DNA from: Fen-1058 sp964398185
GTDB taxonomy: Bacteria > Chloroflexota > Anaerolineae > Fen-1058
Direction of reading: 5' to 3'
NCBI GenBank assembly: GCA_964398185.1
Contig: CAYNML010000018.1
Coordinates: forward strand, 14,042-78,041
Length of the DNA stretch: 64,000 nt
Below the pieces are notes generated by a model. The model did no database searches. It saw only the letters and a list, made by a program, of their open reading frames with translations, and had not been told where the DNA came from. The position numbers and the translations under genes were made by a program. Below, piece by piece: positions 1-8,340 of this stretch. The first letter of the stretch is position 1, and the number at the start of each line of letters is the position of its first letter.

Positions 1-502
1 GCACAGGATCTTTCAGCGGGCCTTTGATCAGCCAGTCGGTGAGGAAGAACGCGAGGTAGTTCATCATGATCGTGGTGATTACCTCGTGCGCGCCGCGCTT
101 CGCTTTCAAAAAGCCTGGAATCGCGCCCCAGCCCGCGCCCGCCAGCGCGCCGACCAGCATCGCCACGATGGGATGAATGATGGGCGGCAGTTGGATGGCA
201 TAGCCGACGAAGACGCCGGCAGTCGCGCCCACCAGAAACTGGCCGGAGGCGCCGATGTTGAACAAGCCGGCCTTGATCCCCAACAGCACGGCCAGACCGG
301 TAAGGATTAACGGGGTCATGGCAACCAGGGTGTTGGTCAAGGCGTTCGGCTTGAGCAGGGCGCCGTCGATGAGGCCGCCATAGGCCGCCATTGCTTTGCC
401 CCAGTCGCCCCCGGCGGCGGCGACGATGACGGGCACGCTGATCAACAGCGCGGTAAAGATGGCCAGAGCAGGTATGGTGATTTCGCGCAACAGCCTACGC
501 AT
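1..502 (-). CDS. ABC transporter permease, nucleoside/simple-sugar type (partial)
   Basis: Reading from an ATG at 502 on the minus strand, the product starts MRRLLREITIPALAIFTALL and continues through hydrophobic segments and a motif ending in GLFNIGASGQFLVGA, typical of BPD_transp_2 permeases (NupP/BmpC, YufP-like). The reading frame is open to the window edge, so only the first ~167 residues are seen. Its start overlaps the last 8 bases of the ATPase gene, which implies translational coupling. In known systems this permease pairs with a second permease encoded just downstream, which would lie outside the window. Role: membrane channel of a nucleoside/purine importer fed by the BMP lipoprotein at 2207-3235. 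The substrate is inferred from family only. Confidence 0.85.
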   Translation of the reverse strand, partial: MRRLLREITIPALAIFTALLISVPVIVAAAGGDWGKAMAAYGGLIDGALLKPNALTNTLVAMTPLILTGLAVLLGIKAGLFNIGASGQFLVGATAGVFVGYAIQLPPIIHPIVAMLVGALAGAGWGAIPGFLKAKRGAHEVITTIMMNYLAFFLTDWLIKGPLKDPV

Positions 503-2048
503 GCGCTGCCTCCTTTTCGTCCGTCACGCCGGCCATCAGCAGCCCAATCTTTTCGCGGGTCGCTGCGGCGCTGGGCAGCACGGCGATGATCTTTCCTTTG
601 AACATAACCGCCACGCGATCGGATAGACTCAAGATCTCGTCCAGCTCAGACGAAATAAGCAGCACCGCCACACCTTGATCGCGCGTTTCCACCAGCCGCC
701 GGTGCACAAACTCGATCGAGCCGACGTCGAGACCGCGGGTGGGTTGGGCGGCGATCAGGAATTTGATCGGCCGCGCCAGCTCGCGGGCCAGAATCACCTT
801 CTGCTTGTTGCCGCCCGATAGATTGTCGGCCGCAACTTCAGGTCCGGGAGTGCGAATGTCAAACTCCTGGATCAGTTTGAGCGCTTGTTGCTGCACGGCT
901 TTGTCGTCGCGCACGATGCCGTGCGCGAACGGCGGCTTGTAATAGGTGGACAGCACAAAGTTGTCTGACAGCGAATAGGGCAGCACCAGCCCGAATTTCT
1001 GACGGTCTTCTGGAATGTGCCCCACGCCGGCTTCGGTAATGGTGCGCGGATGCGCCGCCGTAATATCCTGCCCCCACAGGGTGATCTTGCCCGACGCCGG
1101 CTGCCGCAGCCCGCTTAAGGCTTCGATCAATTCCGTCTGGCCGTTGCCCTGCACGCCGGCCAACCCGACAATCTCGCCCGCGCGCACGGTCAGGCTGGCG
1201 CCGTCGACGACCATGTGATTGCGGTCATCCTTGACGCGCAGTTGATCGATCTCGACCACGACGTCACCGGGCCGGGCCTCCATCTTGTCCACCGTGAGAA
1301 TCACTTTGCGCCCGACCATCATCTCCGCCAGCGAAGCTTGCGTGGCATCCTTGGGCAGCACCGTGCCCACCATCCGTCCGAGGTGCATCACCGAAATCCG
1401 ATCGGCGATCTCCAGCACTTCGTTCAGCTTGTGCGAGATGAAGATGATCGAAACGCCCTGCGCCGTGAGCGAGCGAATGATCCCGAACAGCTCGGCCGTT
1501 TCCTGCGGCGTCAACACCGCCGTCGGTTCGTCAAGGATGAGGATCTGCGCCTGGCGGTACAAGGCCTTGATGATCTCCACGCGCTGCTGGATGCCGACGG
1601 GCAGGTCGCCCACCTTGGCGGTGGGATCGACCTCGAGCTTGTGTTTGGTGGAGACTTCGCGGATACGCGCCTCGGGACCCTGGGTGTCCAGCCGCGCCAA
1701 TTTGCGCAGGAACTTCCAGCGCGCGTGGACGCTCTCGACACCCAGCGTGATATTCTCGGCGACGGTGAACACCGGGATCAACATGAAGTGTTGGTGCACC
1801 ATGCCGATGCCGTGGGCAATGGCATCGTTGGAATCACGCAAGACGACCGGTTGTCCGTCGACCAGGATTTGCCCGGCGGTCGGCTTGTACAGCCCGTACA
1901 GGATATTCATGAGGGTGCTTTTGCCGGCGCCGTTTTCACCCAGCAGGGCGTGCACTTCGCCACGCTCGAGGGTGAAGTCAATGTGATCGTTGGCGAGGAC
2001 ACCGGGGAATCGTTTGACAATGCCGCGCGCTTCAATGGCTGGGGGCAT
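495..2048 (-). CDS. ABC transporter ATP-binding protein, double-ATPase type (nucleoside/sugar import)
   Basis: A 517-residue protein with two fused ABC ATPase domains. Domain 1 has Walker A GENGAGKST (37-45), a degenerate signature VGIQQR (151-156) and Walker B ILILDEP (168-174). Domain 2 has the degenerate P-loop GVQGNGQTE (298-306), signature LSGGNKQK (410-417) and AAQPTRGLD (433-441) at the Walker B region. AAQPTRGLD is typical of the BMP-linked nucleoside importers (NupO/YufO). A good RBS (AGAGGA) precedes ATG 2048. It lies 158 bases after the BMP gene with its own promoter candidate between them, and it overlaps the permease start by 8 bases. It energises import by hydrolysing ATP on the cytoplasmic side. 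Confidence 0.95.
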   Translation of the reverse strand: MPPAIEARGIVKRFPGVLANDHIDFTLERGEVHALLGENGAGKSTLMNILYGLYKPTAGQILVDGQPVVLRDSNDAIAHGIGMVHQHFMLIPVFTVAENITLGVESVHARWKFLRKLARLDTQGPEARIREVSTKHKLEVDPTAKVGDLPVGIQQRVEIIKALYRQAQILILDEPTAVLTPQETAELFGIIRSLTAQGVSIIFISHKLNEVLEIADRISVMHLGRMVGTVLPKDATQASLAEMMVGRKVILTVDKMEARPGDVVVEIDQLRVKDDRNHMVVDGASLTVRAGEIVGLAGVQGNGQTELIEALSGLRQPASGKITLWGQDITAAHPRTITEAGVGHIPEDRQKFGLVLPYSLSDNFVLSTYYKPPFAHGIVRDDKAVQQQALKLIQEFDIRTPGPEVAADNLSGGNKQKVILARELARPIKFLIAAQPTRGLDVGSIEFVHRRLVETRDQGVAVLLISSELDEILSLSDRVAVMFKGKIIAVLPSAAATREKIGLLMAGVTDEKEAAHA

Positions 2049-2084
2049 AGCGTTCCTCTTTTGGGGAATGGTGGTGCTGCCGTG

Positions 2085-2112
2085 ATTATAGCGTAGTCAA
2101 ATGGATAGTCAA
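2085..2112 (-). promoter_or_regulatory. Sigma-70-type promoter for the ABC ATPase-permease genes
   Basis: On the minus strand, TTGACT (2112-2107), a 16-base spacer and TATAAT (2090-2085). The start would lie near 2078, about 30 bases before ATG 2048. A second TTGACT at 2100-2095 is too close to the -10 to act as its -35. The promoter lies after the hairpin at 2128-2165, so it could supply transcript lost at that hairpin. Confidence 0.6.
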
Positions 2113-2127
2113 ACCGAGGTGAAAGAC

Positions 2128-2165
2128 ACTGCGGGCGCGGACACCTTGGCATCCACGCCCGCAGT
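2128..2165 (-). terminator. GC-rich hairpin after the BMP lipoprotein gene
   Basis: Two 14-base arms (2128-2141 and 2152-2165) pair with a single G-U mismatch around a 10-base loop. There is no strong T-tract, so it may be a partial terminator or an mRNA-stabilising 3' structure. Either would raise expression of the binding protein over the ATPase and permease, as is common in ABC operons. Confidence 0.6.
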
Positions 2166-2206
2166 CTGTGGCTTAGTACGCTGCACTACTTCACGCGGCA
2201 GATCGA

Positions 2207-3235
2207 TTACGGCGTATAACCGGTCTTGATGCTGCCGTTCTTCAACCCCTCGACGGCCGCCTTGACCTTGTCCTTGCAATCCTGCGAGATCTTGCCGTCC
2301 CAGTCGTGATAGGGGGCCAGACCCACACCCCCGTTGGCCGCCGTGGCCAACTGGATGCCAGGCTTCAGCGTTCCGGCGGCAAAAGCTTCCACCGCGGCCT
2401 GCGTGGCCACGTCCATATTCTTCGCCGCGCTGGTCAACAGCGCCTCCTTCACTTCGGGATAGGTGTTGTACTGATCGACGTCAACGCCGATGGCCATCAG
2501 GCCCTTCTCTTTGGCCGCCAGCAGACCACCGTTGCCGGTGTTGCCGCCCACGCCGAAGATCACATCCGCGCCCTGGCTGATGAAGTCCTGGCCGGCCTGC
2601 TTGCCGGTGGTCGGATCGTTGAAGTCAGGGATGTAGATGTTGAGGGTCTTCACATCGGGCCTCACCGACTTGGCGCCGTTCTGGAAGCCGATGACGAACT
2701 TCTGGACGGGCGGAATTTCCATGCCCGATACGGTGGCGATGGTGCCGCTCTGGGTCATGCAGCCCGCCAACACGCCGGCCATGAAGCCGACTTCGTCTTC
2801 CGCGAACATCAGGCTGGTGACGTTCTTGAGCTCGTTGGCGTAGGGGTCCTTGCCGTCCTCGCCCGGGAAATAGGCCACGTCGATGATGGCGAACTTGATG
2901 TCGGGATACTTGGCCGCCATCGCCTTGGTGGCGTCGCCCATCAGGAAGCCGACGGTGATAATCATGTCGGCCTTCTCGGTGGCGAAGGTCTCGATGTTCT
3001 TCTCATAGTCGCTCGACGACTGCGAAACCACGTACGACAGATCGTAGCCCAGCTTGTCGGCCGCGGCCTTGGCGCCCTTCAGCGTGTATTCGTTGAACGA
3101 CTTGTCGTTCTCACCACCGGTATCCAACACGACCGCGATCTTCTTCTTGGGGGCAGCTGCCGGAGCCTGGCAGGCCGACAGCACGAGACCGGCTACCACC
3201 AACAACACCATCGTGAGCGAAAACAACTTGCGCAT
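2207..3235 (-). CDS. BMP family ABC transporter substrate-binding lipoprotein (PnrA/Med-like)
   Basis: A 342-residue lipoprotein with a classical lipobox: MRKLFSLTMVLLVVAGLVLSAC puts the lipid-modified cysteine at residue 22. The mature part begins with KKIAVVLDTGGENDKSFNEY, the BMP-family start whose aspartate and asparagine residues contact the nucleoside in PnrA structures. Further family landmarks are VGFLMGDATKAMAAKYPD and a GADVIFGVGGNTGNG segment near residue 230. It is the extracellular binding protein of the importer encoded by the next two genes. The ligand is probably a purine nucleoside, by family only. RBS GAGGAG lies upstream of ATG 3235, and a ~180-base leader follows a good promoter at 3425-3453. 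Confidence 0.95.
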   Translation of the reverse strand: MRKLFSLTMVLLVVAGLVLSACQAPAAAPKKKIAVVLDTGGENDKSFNEYTLKGAKAAADKLGYDLSYVVSQSSSDYEKNIETFATEKADMIITVGFLMGDATKAMAAKYPDIKFAIIDVAYFPGEDGKDPYANELKNVTSLMFAEDEVGFMAGVLAGCMTQSGTIATVSGMEIPPVQKFVIGFQNGAKSVRPDVKTLNIYIPDFNDPTTGKQAGQDFISQGADVIFGVGGNTGNGGLLAAKEKGLMAIGVDVDQYNTYPEVKEALLTSAAKNMDVATQAAVEAFAAGTLKPGIQLATAANGGVGLAPYHDWDGKISQDCKDKVKAAVEGLKNGSIKTGYTP

Positions 3236-3424
3236 GTTAAGTTTCTCCTCAGTGTGAAATGTGATTTTGAATGTAACGGTGAGCTTCGATATCGGGACGA
3301 CGCATAGCAGTCTAACTGGAGACTAACACCCCCTTTCCGTGAGAGAGTGATGAGGCCACACCTGAGTGCTGACTGCCAGGATGCGAGGCAGACTTTGCTT
3401 CAAGATGAGGCTGAGGTAGGGGCT

Positions 3425-3453
3425 ATTATAGATGAGTTTGGGGGACGTGGCAA
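3425..3453 (-). promoter_or_regulatory. Promoter candidate for the BMP operon, with long leader
   Basis: On the minus strand TTGCCA (3453-3448), a 17-base spacer and TATAAT (3430-3425). The start near 3418 gives a ~180-base untranslated leader before ATG 3235. The leader holds a short hairpin (AGTCT...AGACT, near 3310-3325). I do not recognise a riboswitch consensus in it. Confidence 0.55.
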
Positions 3454-3468
3454 ATGCGAGAGGTCATG

Positions 3469-3506
3469 CAACCTTGGGGAGGTTACAAACCTCCCGGAGG
3501 TTGCCG
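3469..3506 (-). terminator. Inverted repeat at the ftsK 3' end (CCTCCCGGAGG family)
   Basis: A 17-base stem (3469-3485 with 3490-3506, two mismatches) whose loop and upstream arm contain the ftsK stop codon. The last residues of FtsK (PPGGL) are therefore encoded by one arm. It belongs to the CCTCCCGGAGG palindrome family also seen at 7499-7527, 10254-10294 and 16033-16065. Confidence 0.6.
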
Positions 3507-5966
3507 ATCATCGCCCAATACCAGCACTTCGCGCCAGCGGCTGTCTTCCTTGGCCGGGCCGACGATGCCCTTCTCTTCCATTTGATCGATCAGGCGCGCG
3601 GCGCGCGTGTAGCCGATGCGCAGCTGCCGCTGCAAGAGCGAGATGCTGGCCTTCTTTTGCACCTTCACCACATCAATGGCGCGCTGCAAGAGATCGTCTT
3701 CGCCGGCGGCATTCGCCTGTTCGATTTCGGACTGGATGTCCGGGAAGAACGTCGTCTGCGTGGGCGGCTTGGCCGCCGTTTCACTGGCGACGTTCAGGCC
3801 GTTTACCACCTCGGTGCCGCGCTGGCTGCGCCAGTAGCCGACGAGTTTGTGGATCTCTTTATCGCTGACGTAGCAGCCCTGCAAGCGCTGCGGCGATCCA
3901 ACTTCCGGCGCAACATACAGCATGTCGCCGCGGCCCAGTAGTCTTTCTGCGCCCGTGGTGTCGAGGATGACGCGCGAATCGATCGAGGAAGCCACCGAGA
4001 ACGCAATGCGCGCCGGGAAGTTCGCCTTGATCAAACCGGTGACGACGTCCACGCTGGGGCGCTGCGTGGCGATGATCAAGTGGATGCCGGTGGCGCGCGC
4101 CATTTGCGCCAGACGGCAGATGGTCTTTTCGGTTTCGTCAGGGGCCAGCATCATGAGATCGGCCAGCTCGTCGATGACGACGATGATGTACGGCAGGATT
4201 GGTTCCTGGGCCGCGCCCTCCTGGGCGTTGTTCGCTTCGACCTTGGCGTTGTAGTCGTCGATGTTGCGCGAACCGCTCTTGGCAAACTTGCGATAGCGCT
4301 CGTCCATTTCGCGCGTGACCCAGTTCAGCACGCCGGTCACTTTTTCCAGATCAACCACGACCGGCGCGAGCAGATGCGGCACGCCGTTGTACGTGGTCAG
4401 TTCCACGCGCTTGGGATCGACCATCAAGAAACGCAGTTCGTTGGGCGTGAAGTGCGACATCAGGCACGAGATGATCGCGTTGACGCACACACTCTTGCCG
4501 GAGCCGGTGGTGCCCGCGATGAGCAAGTGCGGCATCGTCGCCAAATCCGTGGCGATGGCTTGCCCGGACACATCCTGCCCCAGCGCGATGGGCAGCGCGC
4601 CCTTGTGCTTCACCTTCTGGAAGGATTCGCTTTCGATCACGTCGCGCAGCGCCACCGTGGCGATCTCGTTGTTGGGCACTTCAATGCCCACGATGTTCTT
4701 GCCCGGCACCGGCGCTTCGATGCGGATGGTCTTGGCGGCCAGCGCCAGCGCCAGATCGTCGGCCAGCGCCGTGATCTTGCTGACTTTCACTTTGGTGATC
4801 TTGCCGCCGCGCTGCACAAAGCCCGGCTCCACCCCGAACTGCGTGATGGCCGGCCCGCGATTCACTTCGATCACTTTGCCTTCCACGCCAAAGGCTTGCA
4901 GCGTGTCTTCGATGATGCGCGCATTCTCGCGCAGATCGTCTTCGCTTAACGCGCCGTCTTCGCCGCTTTCAAAAATATCGGCGACGGGCGGGCATTCCCA
5001 CGGCTGCTGCAGGCCGATGATGTGCGGGAACAGCGGGCCGGTCGGTGAAGTCTCCGGTGCGGCAGCGGCGGTTGACGCGGCGGGCGCGTGCGCCAGCGGC
5101 TTCGTCATGGTCTGATCGCCCAGCATGCCAGAGGGCGGTGTTTCGGGTCGCGCGCGCGGCGTGACCGCATACCGCGACGATTGTGGCGCGGCCGGCTCAG
5201 GCGCGGGAGCAGCCGTGGGGCCAGCGGTGTCCGATCGGGTTGGCTTGGCCTTGCCGCCGTTGCCGTTTGATCGGCCGGCGTTGATCACCATGTCGACCGG
5301 CTGACCGGGCTGAATCGTGGGAGACGTCGGTGTGTTCGACCAATCGCGATCGGGCGAGGCGGTCGGCGCGGCCGGTTTGATGCGGCGCAGACCGCGCGCG
5401 ATCTTGGTGGCGATTTCACTGGGCGTCACATCGAACAACAGCACGATGGCGATCAGCCAGCCGACAGCCAACAAAACGATCGCGCCGATCTGTCCCAGCG
5501 CGCCATTCAACGCGCCGAGCAACCCCGTCCCGATCGATCCGGCGGCGGCCCGATCGATCAACCCCATCGAGATCAGCGCGACGACGAAGAGCACAATCAA
5601 CCCGGCGATCTGTTCACGCGTAAGGCGCGGCGTCTTTTCGAATTTGCGCAGCACCAACCACAGACCGATCAACAGCAGCACGATGGGGATGATGAAGAAT
5701 CCGACGCCGAACGTTGTGCGCAGGAAGTCGATCCACGGCCCGGTGAGGCCGCCCTGGCTGCTGGACAACATGCTGAGCATGGTCAGGCCGCCGAGACCGA
5801 TGAGAAAAATGCCGAAGATGTCGATCTTTTGATCGAGGGTCAGCTGGATGCGCGGTTGAGATTCAGGCGCTTTGTGTTTGCTGCGGCTCCTGGCTTTGGT
5901 GGAGTCGTGGCTGCCCGATTTGGTAGTCTTTTTTGATTTGGAGTTCTTCTCTTGCGTCTTGGCCAT
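3483..5966 (-). CDS. ftsK: DNA translocase FtsK/SpoIIIE
   Basis: An 827-residue protein. After a lysine-rich N-terminus come about four membrane segments (roughly 50-180), then a proline/alanine-rich linker (200-310). The alpha/beta motor follows with Walker A GTTGSGKS (485-492), DPKRVELTTYNGVPHLL and the helicase-like IATQRPSVDVVTGLIKAN. The C-terminal gamma winged helix (about 750-815) carries the family's IGYTRAARLIDQMEEKGIVGP pattern. It pumps chromosomal DNA through the division septum and, through gamma binding to oriented sites, directs dimer resolution. It is monocistronic, with an extended -10 promoter at 6002-6010 and a terminator that overlaps its stop. Confidence 0.97.
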   Translation of the reverse strand: MAKTQEKNSKSKKTTKSGSHDSTKARSRSKHKAPESQPRIQLTLDQKIDIFGIFLIGLGGLTMLSMLSSSQGGLTGPWIDFLRTTFGVGFFIIPIVLLLIGLWLVLRKFEKTPRLTREQIAGLIVLFVVALISMGLIDRAAAGSIGTGLLGALNGALGQIGAIVLLAVGWLIAIVLLFDVTPSEIATKIARGLRRIKPAAPTASPDRDWSNTPTSPTIQPGQPVDMVINAGRSNGNGGKAKPTRSDTAGPTAAPAPEPAAPQSSRYAVTPRARPETPPSGMLGDQTMTKPLAHAPAASTAAAAPETSPTGPLFPHIIGLQQPWECPPVADIFESGEDGALSEDDLRENARIIEDTLQAFGVEGKVIEVNRGPAITQFGVEPGFVQRGGKITKVKVSKITALADDLALALAAKTIRIEAPVPGKNIVGIEVPNNEIATVALRDVIESESFQKVKHKGALPIALGQDVSGQAIATDLATMPHLLIAGTTGSGKSVCVNAIISCLMSHFTPNELRFLMVDPKRVELTTYNGVPHLLAPVVVDLEKVTGVLNWVTREMDERYRKFAKSGSRNIDDYNAKVEANNAQEGAAQEPILPYIIVVIDELADLMMLAPDETEKTICRLAQMARATGIHLIIATQRPSVDVVTGLIKANFPARIAFSVASSIDSRVILDTTGAERLLGRGDMLYVAPEVGSPQRLQGCYVSDKEIHKLVGYWRSQRGTEVVNGLNVASETAAKPPTQTTFFPDIQSEIEQANAAGEDDLLQRAIDVVKVQKKASISLLQRQLRIGYTRAARLIDQMEEKGIVGPAKEDSRWREVLVLGDDRQPPGGL

Positions 5967-6001
5967 TAGAATTCTATAGTACGGATGTTCGATGTTTTTC
6001 G

Positions 6002-6010
6002 ATTATAGCA
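6002..6010 (-). promoter_or_regulatory. Extended -10 promoter of ftsK
   Basis: On the minus strand TGCTATAAT (6010-6002), a perfect extended -10. No good -35 lies at 16-18 bases. The predicted start near 5995 leaves a ~30-base leader before ATG 5966. Confidence 0.65.
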
Positions 6011-6089
6011 TAGCGCCGATCGGAAATAAAGACCGATCGACAAATTGACCGTCCGATTGGACTGATCAGGTCGATCGATCTGTTGCACG

Positions 6090-7388
6090 TCACGACAGAT
6101 TCAGCGCGCGCAGCGCCGCTTCGAGTTCTTCAGGTGTGTTGACGTTCAGCGCGTGATAATCGATGCCCGGATAATACTGCTGATAGAACGCGGACAGCGA
6201 CGACGGCCACGAGGCCGGCTTGACGGCGATGATGCGCCGCGTATCCAGATCACCGATGCCCGCATCGTCAGCAGAAGTGCCCACCGTCCAGCGCTTGGTT
6301 TCCAGCACGCCGCTGCGCAGCACGGCCGCGTACCACCGGGCGAGTTCAGCGGTGCCTTCGGGCGTGGCGGGAACGTTGGGCAGCAAGAGGTAGGTGCGGG
6401 CATACTGCGTGCGCGGTGCGCCGCGAGTTGGCGGCGGCGGTGGAGGCGGTGGCGGTGGTGGAGGTGGTGGCGGCGGTGGAGGAGGTGGCGGTGGCGGCGG
6501 TTGATCGCCGACGGGAACATTGGCCCATGCAGCGGCAATATCCTTGGCCAGCACGGCGACCGGGTGCTGACCGGCGGCCTCCGGTGTGAAGCTCCACTCC
6601 CAAACGTAGGTGCTGCCTTCACGGCGGCTGCCCTGTGATTCGCGTGCGAGCGGCGTGCCGTCGGGCTGGAAGGCAAACATCTCGATGAAGACCAGCGGTT
6701 GAGCGCTGCGCGCTGTCACCGTCACGGGCGAGCCGATCGCCGTCGGAGATGGATTCACCGCCAATGTGATTTCGGGATGAGGCGCACGCGCCGCATTGGG
6801 GTCGGGCCCCAGCACGATCAATTCGGCGTCGTCCCAGTAGAGGTCTTGATGCTTCTTGGGTTCGTCAGGCGCGCTGTAAATGAAGACAGTCACGCGTCCG
6901 CCTTGCGCCGTGGCTTCGACGATGAAGAGCTTGAACTCGTCGATGGCATTCTGCTCTGCCGACCAGACGATGTTGACGCTGTGTGGATCGATGCCGCCCG
7001 TCGGATCGATCCCGATCTTCATGTGGACGTTCGTAGGGTTGACGCTGGGGCGCGGCGCGTTCTGCTCGCTGGACCAGGCGTGGCCCCAGACCGAGAAGCG
7101 CAGCCGCGCATTGGGCGGCACCATGACGCGCTGAAACAGTCCACCGATGTGCGTGCCCCAGAACGTGAAGTATTGCTGCGCGCTATCCCCGCTGCGGATG
7201 CGCGAAGGATCGTTCAGCTGCACGGCGCGCTTGTATTCCGGCCGGCGATTCTTCCACGCCGGATCGACGTTCTTGATCTGATCCACCCACCAGGGCGACC
7301 AGCCATCGGCCAGGTGCAGGCCGTCTTTGTTGGCATACAGATGGAATTCGTTTTCGAAGCCGCCGTTGAAGAGCAGGTTGGTGGGCAT
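6090..7388 (-). CDS. Uncharacterised two-domain protein with a polyproline linker
   Basis: I place the start at ATG 7388 because GGGAGATC sits just upstream; the frame is open further up without RBS support. The 432-residue product has no signal peptide. The N-terminal part (MPTNLLFNGGFENEF, then WWVDQIKN and a QYFTFWGTHIGGLFQ segment) looks like a carbohydrate-binding-type beta-sandwich. A middle region resembles an immunoglobulin-like fold. A run of about two dozen consecutive prolines (about 6427-6500) follows. The ~100-residue C-terminal domain (YARTYLLLPNVPATPEGTAE...) ends in HALNVNTPEELEAALRAL. I do not recognise that last domain. The neighbour at 7532 is an HExxH protein on the same strand. 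Confidence 0.7.
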   Translation of the reverse strand: MPTNLLFNGGFENEFHLYANKDGLHLADGWSPWWVDQIKNVDPAWKNRRPEYKRAVQLNDPSRIRSGDSAQQYFTFWGTHIGGLFQRVMVPPNARLRFSVWGHAWSSEQNAPRPSVNPTNVHMKIGIDPTGGIDPHSVNIVWSAEQNAIDEFKLFIVEATAQGGRVTVFIYSAPDEPKKHQDLYWDDAELIVLGPDPNAARAPHPEITLAVNPSPTAIGSPVTVTARSAQPLVFIEMFAFQPDGTPLARESQGSRREGSTYVWEWSFTPEAAGQHPVAVLAKDIAAAWANVPVGDQPPPPPPPPPPPPPPPPPPPPPPPPTRGAPRTQYARTYLLLPNVPATPEGTAELARWYAAVLRSGVLETKRWTVGTSADDAGIGDLDTRRIIAVKPASWPSSLSAFYQQYYPGIDYHALNVNTPEELEAALRALNLS

Positions 7389-7462
7389 GAGTGATCTCCC
7401 GATTGAGTGTGATCGCAAACACTACAGCCGACGCGGCTGACGAAAGGCGAGAAGATGAATTC

Positions 7463-7492
7463 AGTATAGACCAGAGATGAGGCGCGGGTCAA
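7463..7492 (-). promoter_or_regulatory. Promoter of the polyproline-linker gene
   Basis: On the minus strand TTGACC (7492-7487), an 18-base spacer and TATACT (7468-7463). The start falls near 7455, leaving a ~65-base leader with the GGGAGATC RBS. Its -35 abuts the terminator at 7499-7527. Confidence 0.6.
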
Positions 7493-7498
7493 GCAAAA

Positions 7499-7527
7499 CC
7501 TCCCGGAGGGTCCGAGCCTCCGGGAGG
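7499..7527 (-). terminator. Intrinsic terminator, CCTCCCGGAGG family
   Basis: Perfect 11-base arms (7499-7509 and 7517-7527) around a 7-base loop, followed on the minus strand by TTTT. It lies right after the stop of the HExxH gene at 7532 and before the next promoter. Confidence 0.75.
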
Positions 7528-7531
7528 CTGA

Positions 7532-8095
7532 TTAGCGGGACGTGTCGCGTTGGCGTTCCTTGTGGGCGGGCAGCTCGCGCAGTTCCTTGAGGTAAGCATC
7601 CCAGGCGGACACGTCGCGCTGCTGTTTGAGAAAGAAATAGTAATCACGCACGATGTCACCCTGCTGCTCGCGATTGAAATCGCGGAAGACGCGGCCCGCT
7701 TTGCTGAAGCCTTTCAACGCGTCGTCCTGCGACTGCCCGGTGGGCGCGTATTGATACGTGGGCGATTTGAAGACCGCTTGATACAGGTAGATGATGCCGT
7801 CGTGTTGATACTGCCAGGCGTGCGTCAGTTCGTGTATCAGCCAGCCCATGTCGCGCAGCCACAAGGCATTGCCGGGATCGTTGGTGGTCAATGTGACGGG
7901 GAAGTAGCAGGTGTTGCCCAGCGTGATGGCGTTGTGTTCCGGCGGCGGCAGGCCGCGCAGCTTCGCGCCGATGTAGCCCACCCAGTTGGGCAGCGAGGCG
8001 TTCTCGTGGATGCGCACGCGGGTCACGTCCAGACCAGTGCTGAATACCAGCTCTACTTCGGCGAGTTCTTCGGCGCGCAATGTGCGGATCGGCAT
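7532..8095 (-). CDS. Putative zinc metalloprotease-like protein (HELTH motif)
   Basis: A 187-residue protein with no signal peptide. HELTH at 88-92 (H88, E89, H92), followed by AWQYQHDG, fits the zincin HExxH signature. The preceding ITLGNTCYFPVTLT and GLDVTRVRIHENASLP resemble the DUF4157-like zincin-type domain found in many bacterial exported or toxin-linked proteins. The third metal ligand cannot be assigned. It shares strand and surroundings with the polyproline protein at 6090, but a terminator separates them. An extended -10 promoter is at 8127-8135. The function is unknown; protease activity is an inference from one motif. Confidence 0.75.
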   Translation of the reverse strand: MPIRTLRAEELAEVELVFSTGLDVTRVRIHENASLPNWVGYIGAKLRGLPPPEHNAITLGNTCYFPVTLTTNDPGNALWLRDMGWLIHELTHAWQYQHDGIIYLYQAVFKSPTYQYAPTGQSQDDALKGFSKAGRVFRDFNREQQGDIVRDYYFFLKQQRDVSAWDAYLKELRELPAHKERQRDTSR

Positions 8096-8126
8096 GAGGC
8101 ACCTCCGATGAAGGTTGGCTGAGGTG

Positions 8127-8135
8127 ATTATAGCA
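8127..8135 (-). promoter_or_regulatory. Extended -10 promoter of the HELTH gene
   Basis: On the minus strand TGCTATAAT (8135-8127), about 30 bases upstream of ATG 8095. It is identical in form to the ftsK promoter. Confidence 0.55.
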
Positions 8136-8149
8136 TCAGTAAAGGTAGT

Positions 8150-8178
8150 TTGACCGGCGTCTCCATTCTCGCTATACT
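8150..8178 (+). promoter_or_regulatory. Promoter leading into the AAA-DUF4276 cassette
   Basis: TTGACC (8150-8155), a 17-base spacer and TATACT (8173-8178), with a predicted start near 8185. It is divergent from the promoter at 8127-8135. It first enters a decayed gene tail and then the ATPase gene at 8341. Confidence 0.6.
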
Positions 8179-8189
8179 TCCCTTAACGA

Positions 8190-8339
8190 GTGGCAGCTCT
8201 AGCACGCGCGCAAGGCGCCGGACCCGCACAAGACCGTGACGCACCGCTGCACCGCGCTGGGCGCGCATCGCATCATGGTGAAGGTGATCGATGCTCTGGG
8301 ACATACCACGACGAAGTGCTGCTGGTGGAGGTGAAGTAA
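8190..8339 (+). pseudogene. Decayed 3' end of an unidentified gene
   Basis: The + strand reads DPHKTVTHRCTALG...RIMVKVIDALG from 8221. After a one-base frame change it continues as DEVLLVEVK and ends at TAA 8337-8339. The pattern VKV(I/V)D(I/A)xG...VEVK recurs at the C-termini of larger proteins, some of them DNA methylases or helicases in my recollection, but the remnant is too short to assign. An in-frame stop and the frame change mark it as broken. It sits between a live promoter (8150-8178) and the AAA ATPase, as if the original gene body had been replaced. Confidence 0.45.
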
Positions 8340-8340
8340 G

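Noticed and set aside
1215..2096. Long + strand open frame antisense to the ABC ATPase
   Set aside because: Histidine/arginine-rich shadow of a well-conserved gene on the other strand, as expected in GC-rich DNA.
3236..3424. Purine or preQ1 riboswitch in the BMP leader
   Set aside because: No recognised core motif; only a short hairpin is visible.
4080..4949. Long + strand frame antisense to ftsK
   Set aside because: Shadow frame of the conserved motor domain; no RBS and no family resemblance.
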